DNA of 64,000 bases from Sphingomonas arenae (GTDB lineage: Bacteria; Pseudomonadota; Alphaproteobacteria; Sphingomonadales; Sphingomonadaceae): NCBI RefSeq assembly GCF_016924655.1, contig NZ_JAFFJU010000002.1, positions 1-64,000 on the forward strand. Direction: 5' to 3'. Under the pieces are notes generated by a model that saw nothing but the letters and a program-made list of their open reading frames with translations, did not search any database and was not told the DNA's origin. A program made the position numbers and the translations under genes. Below are positions 63,911 to 64,000 of the stretch, one piece after another (the stretch's first letter is position 1; each line of letters begins with the position of its first letter).

Positions 63911-64000
63911 CGCTCCCTATGCTGGGGCTACTCCTTTATCCCTGAGGCGCAGTCCGACTGACCCGTTCGGCGGCGGCTGCGCCATGATACGGTCGGGTGT

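Overview
The window is ordinary chromosomal DNA of a GC-rich alphaproteobacterium, most likely an order Sphingomonadales member (Sphingomonas or a close relative). Evidence: P-II followed by glnA, TamA/TamB, a TonB-ExbB-ExbD-ExbD operon, short protein families I recall mainly from sphingomonads (13758-13967, 15003-15176, 22781-23041), an EL222-type LOV regulator, and REP-like motifs typical of such genomes. Gene density is high, base composition looks even, and I see no insertion sequence, prophage, integrase, tRNA, rRNA or CRISPR array.

Layout. 1-5,050: end of an RTX-like secreted protein, an NTF2-like protein, a CinA-type MoCF protein, methionine aminopeptidase, a nucleotidyltransferase, then glnB, a small XRE regulator and glnA. 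5,100-14,000: a double-PilZ protein, an amino-acid permease, and the outer-membrane assembly pair TamB/TamA. 14,000-16,000: a compact group of small genes around an S24 (LexA-like) repressor, which faces a 57-residue HTH-like gene across tandem dyads. 16,000-22,700: DJ-1/PfpI protein, topoisomerase IB, MscS channel, MaoC hydratase, thiolase, DUF4126 and an isolated lasso-peptide B2-like transglutaminase-fold protein. 23,000-27,200: PHA depolymerase, an ABC exporter and an unrecognised 276-residue protein.

27,300-34,200: the TonB energising operon, a pteridine-reductase/FolB pair, a DUF1285-NUDIX-CCA transferase operon and a fasciclin protein. 34,400-41,100: an EL222-like blue-light regulator divergent from a proline-tailed outer-membrane barrel, then two paralogous L,D-transpeptidases flanking a GGDEF/EAL protein. 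41,100-49,450: ParC and a tripartite RND efflux operon. 49,460-58,020: a cytoplasmic two-component locus with a 1,787-residue poly-HAMP hybrid kinase, a second hybrid kinase, a small winged-helix-like protein and two DUF5985 membrane proteins. 58,040-63,910: an MFS transporter, then an ABC ATPase with a permease fused to an M1-type peptidase.

Themes are envelope assembly and remodelling, second-messenger and light signalling (PilZ, EAL, LOV) and nitrogen control. No previously undescribed system is proven. The best leads are the S24/mini-HTH switch with its tandem dyads, the lone B2-like protein, a 17-codon ORF with an ideal ribosome-binding site, and the poly-HAMP kinase locus.
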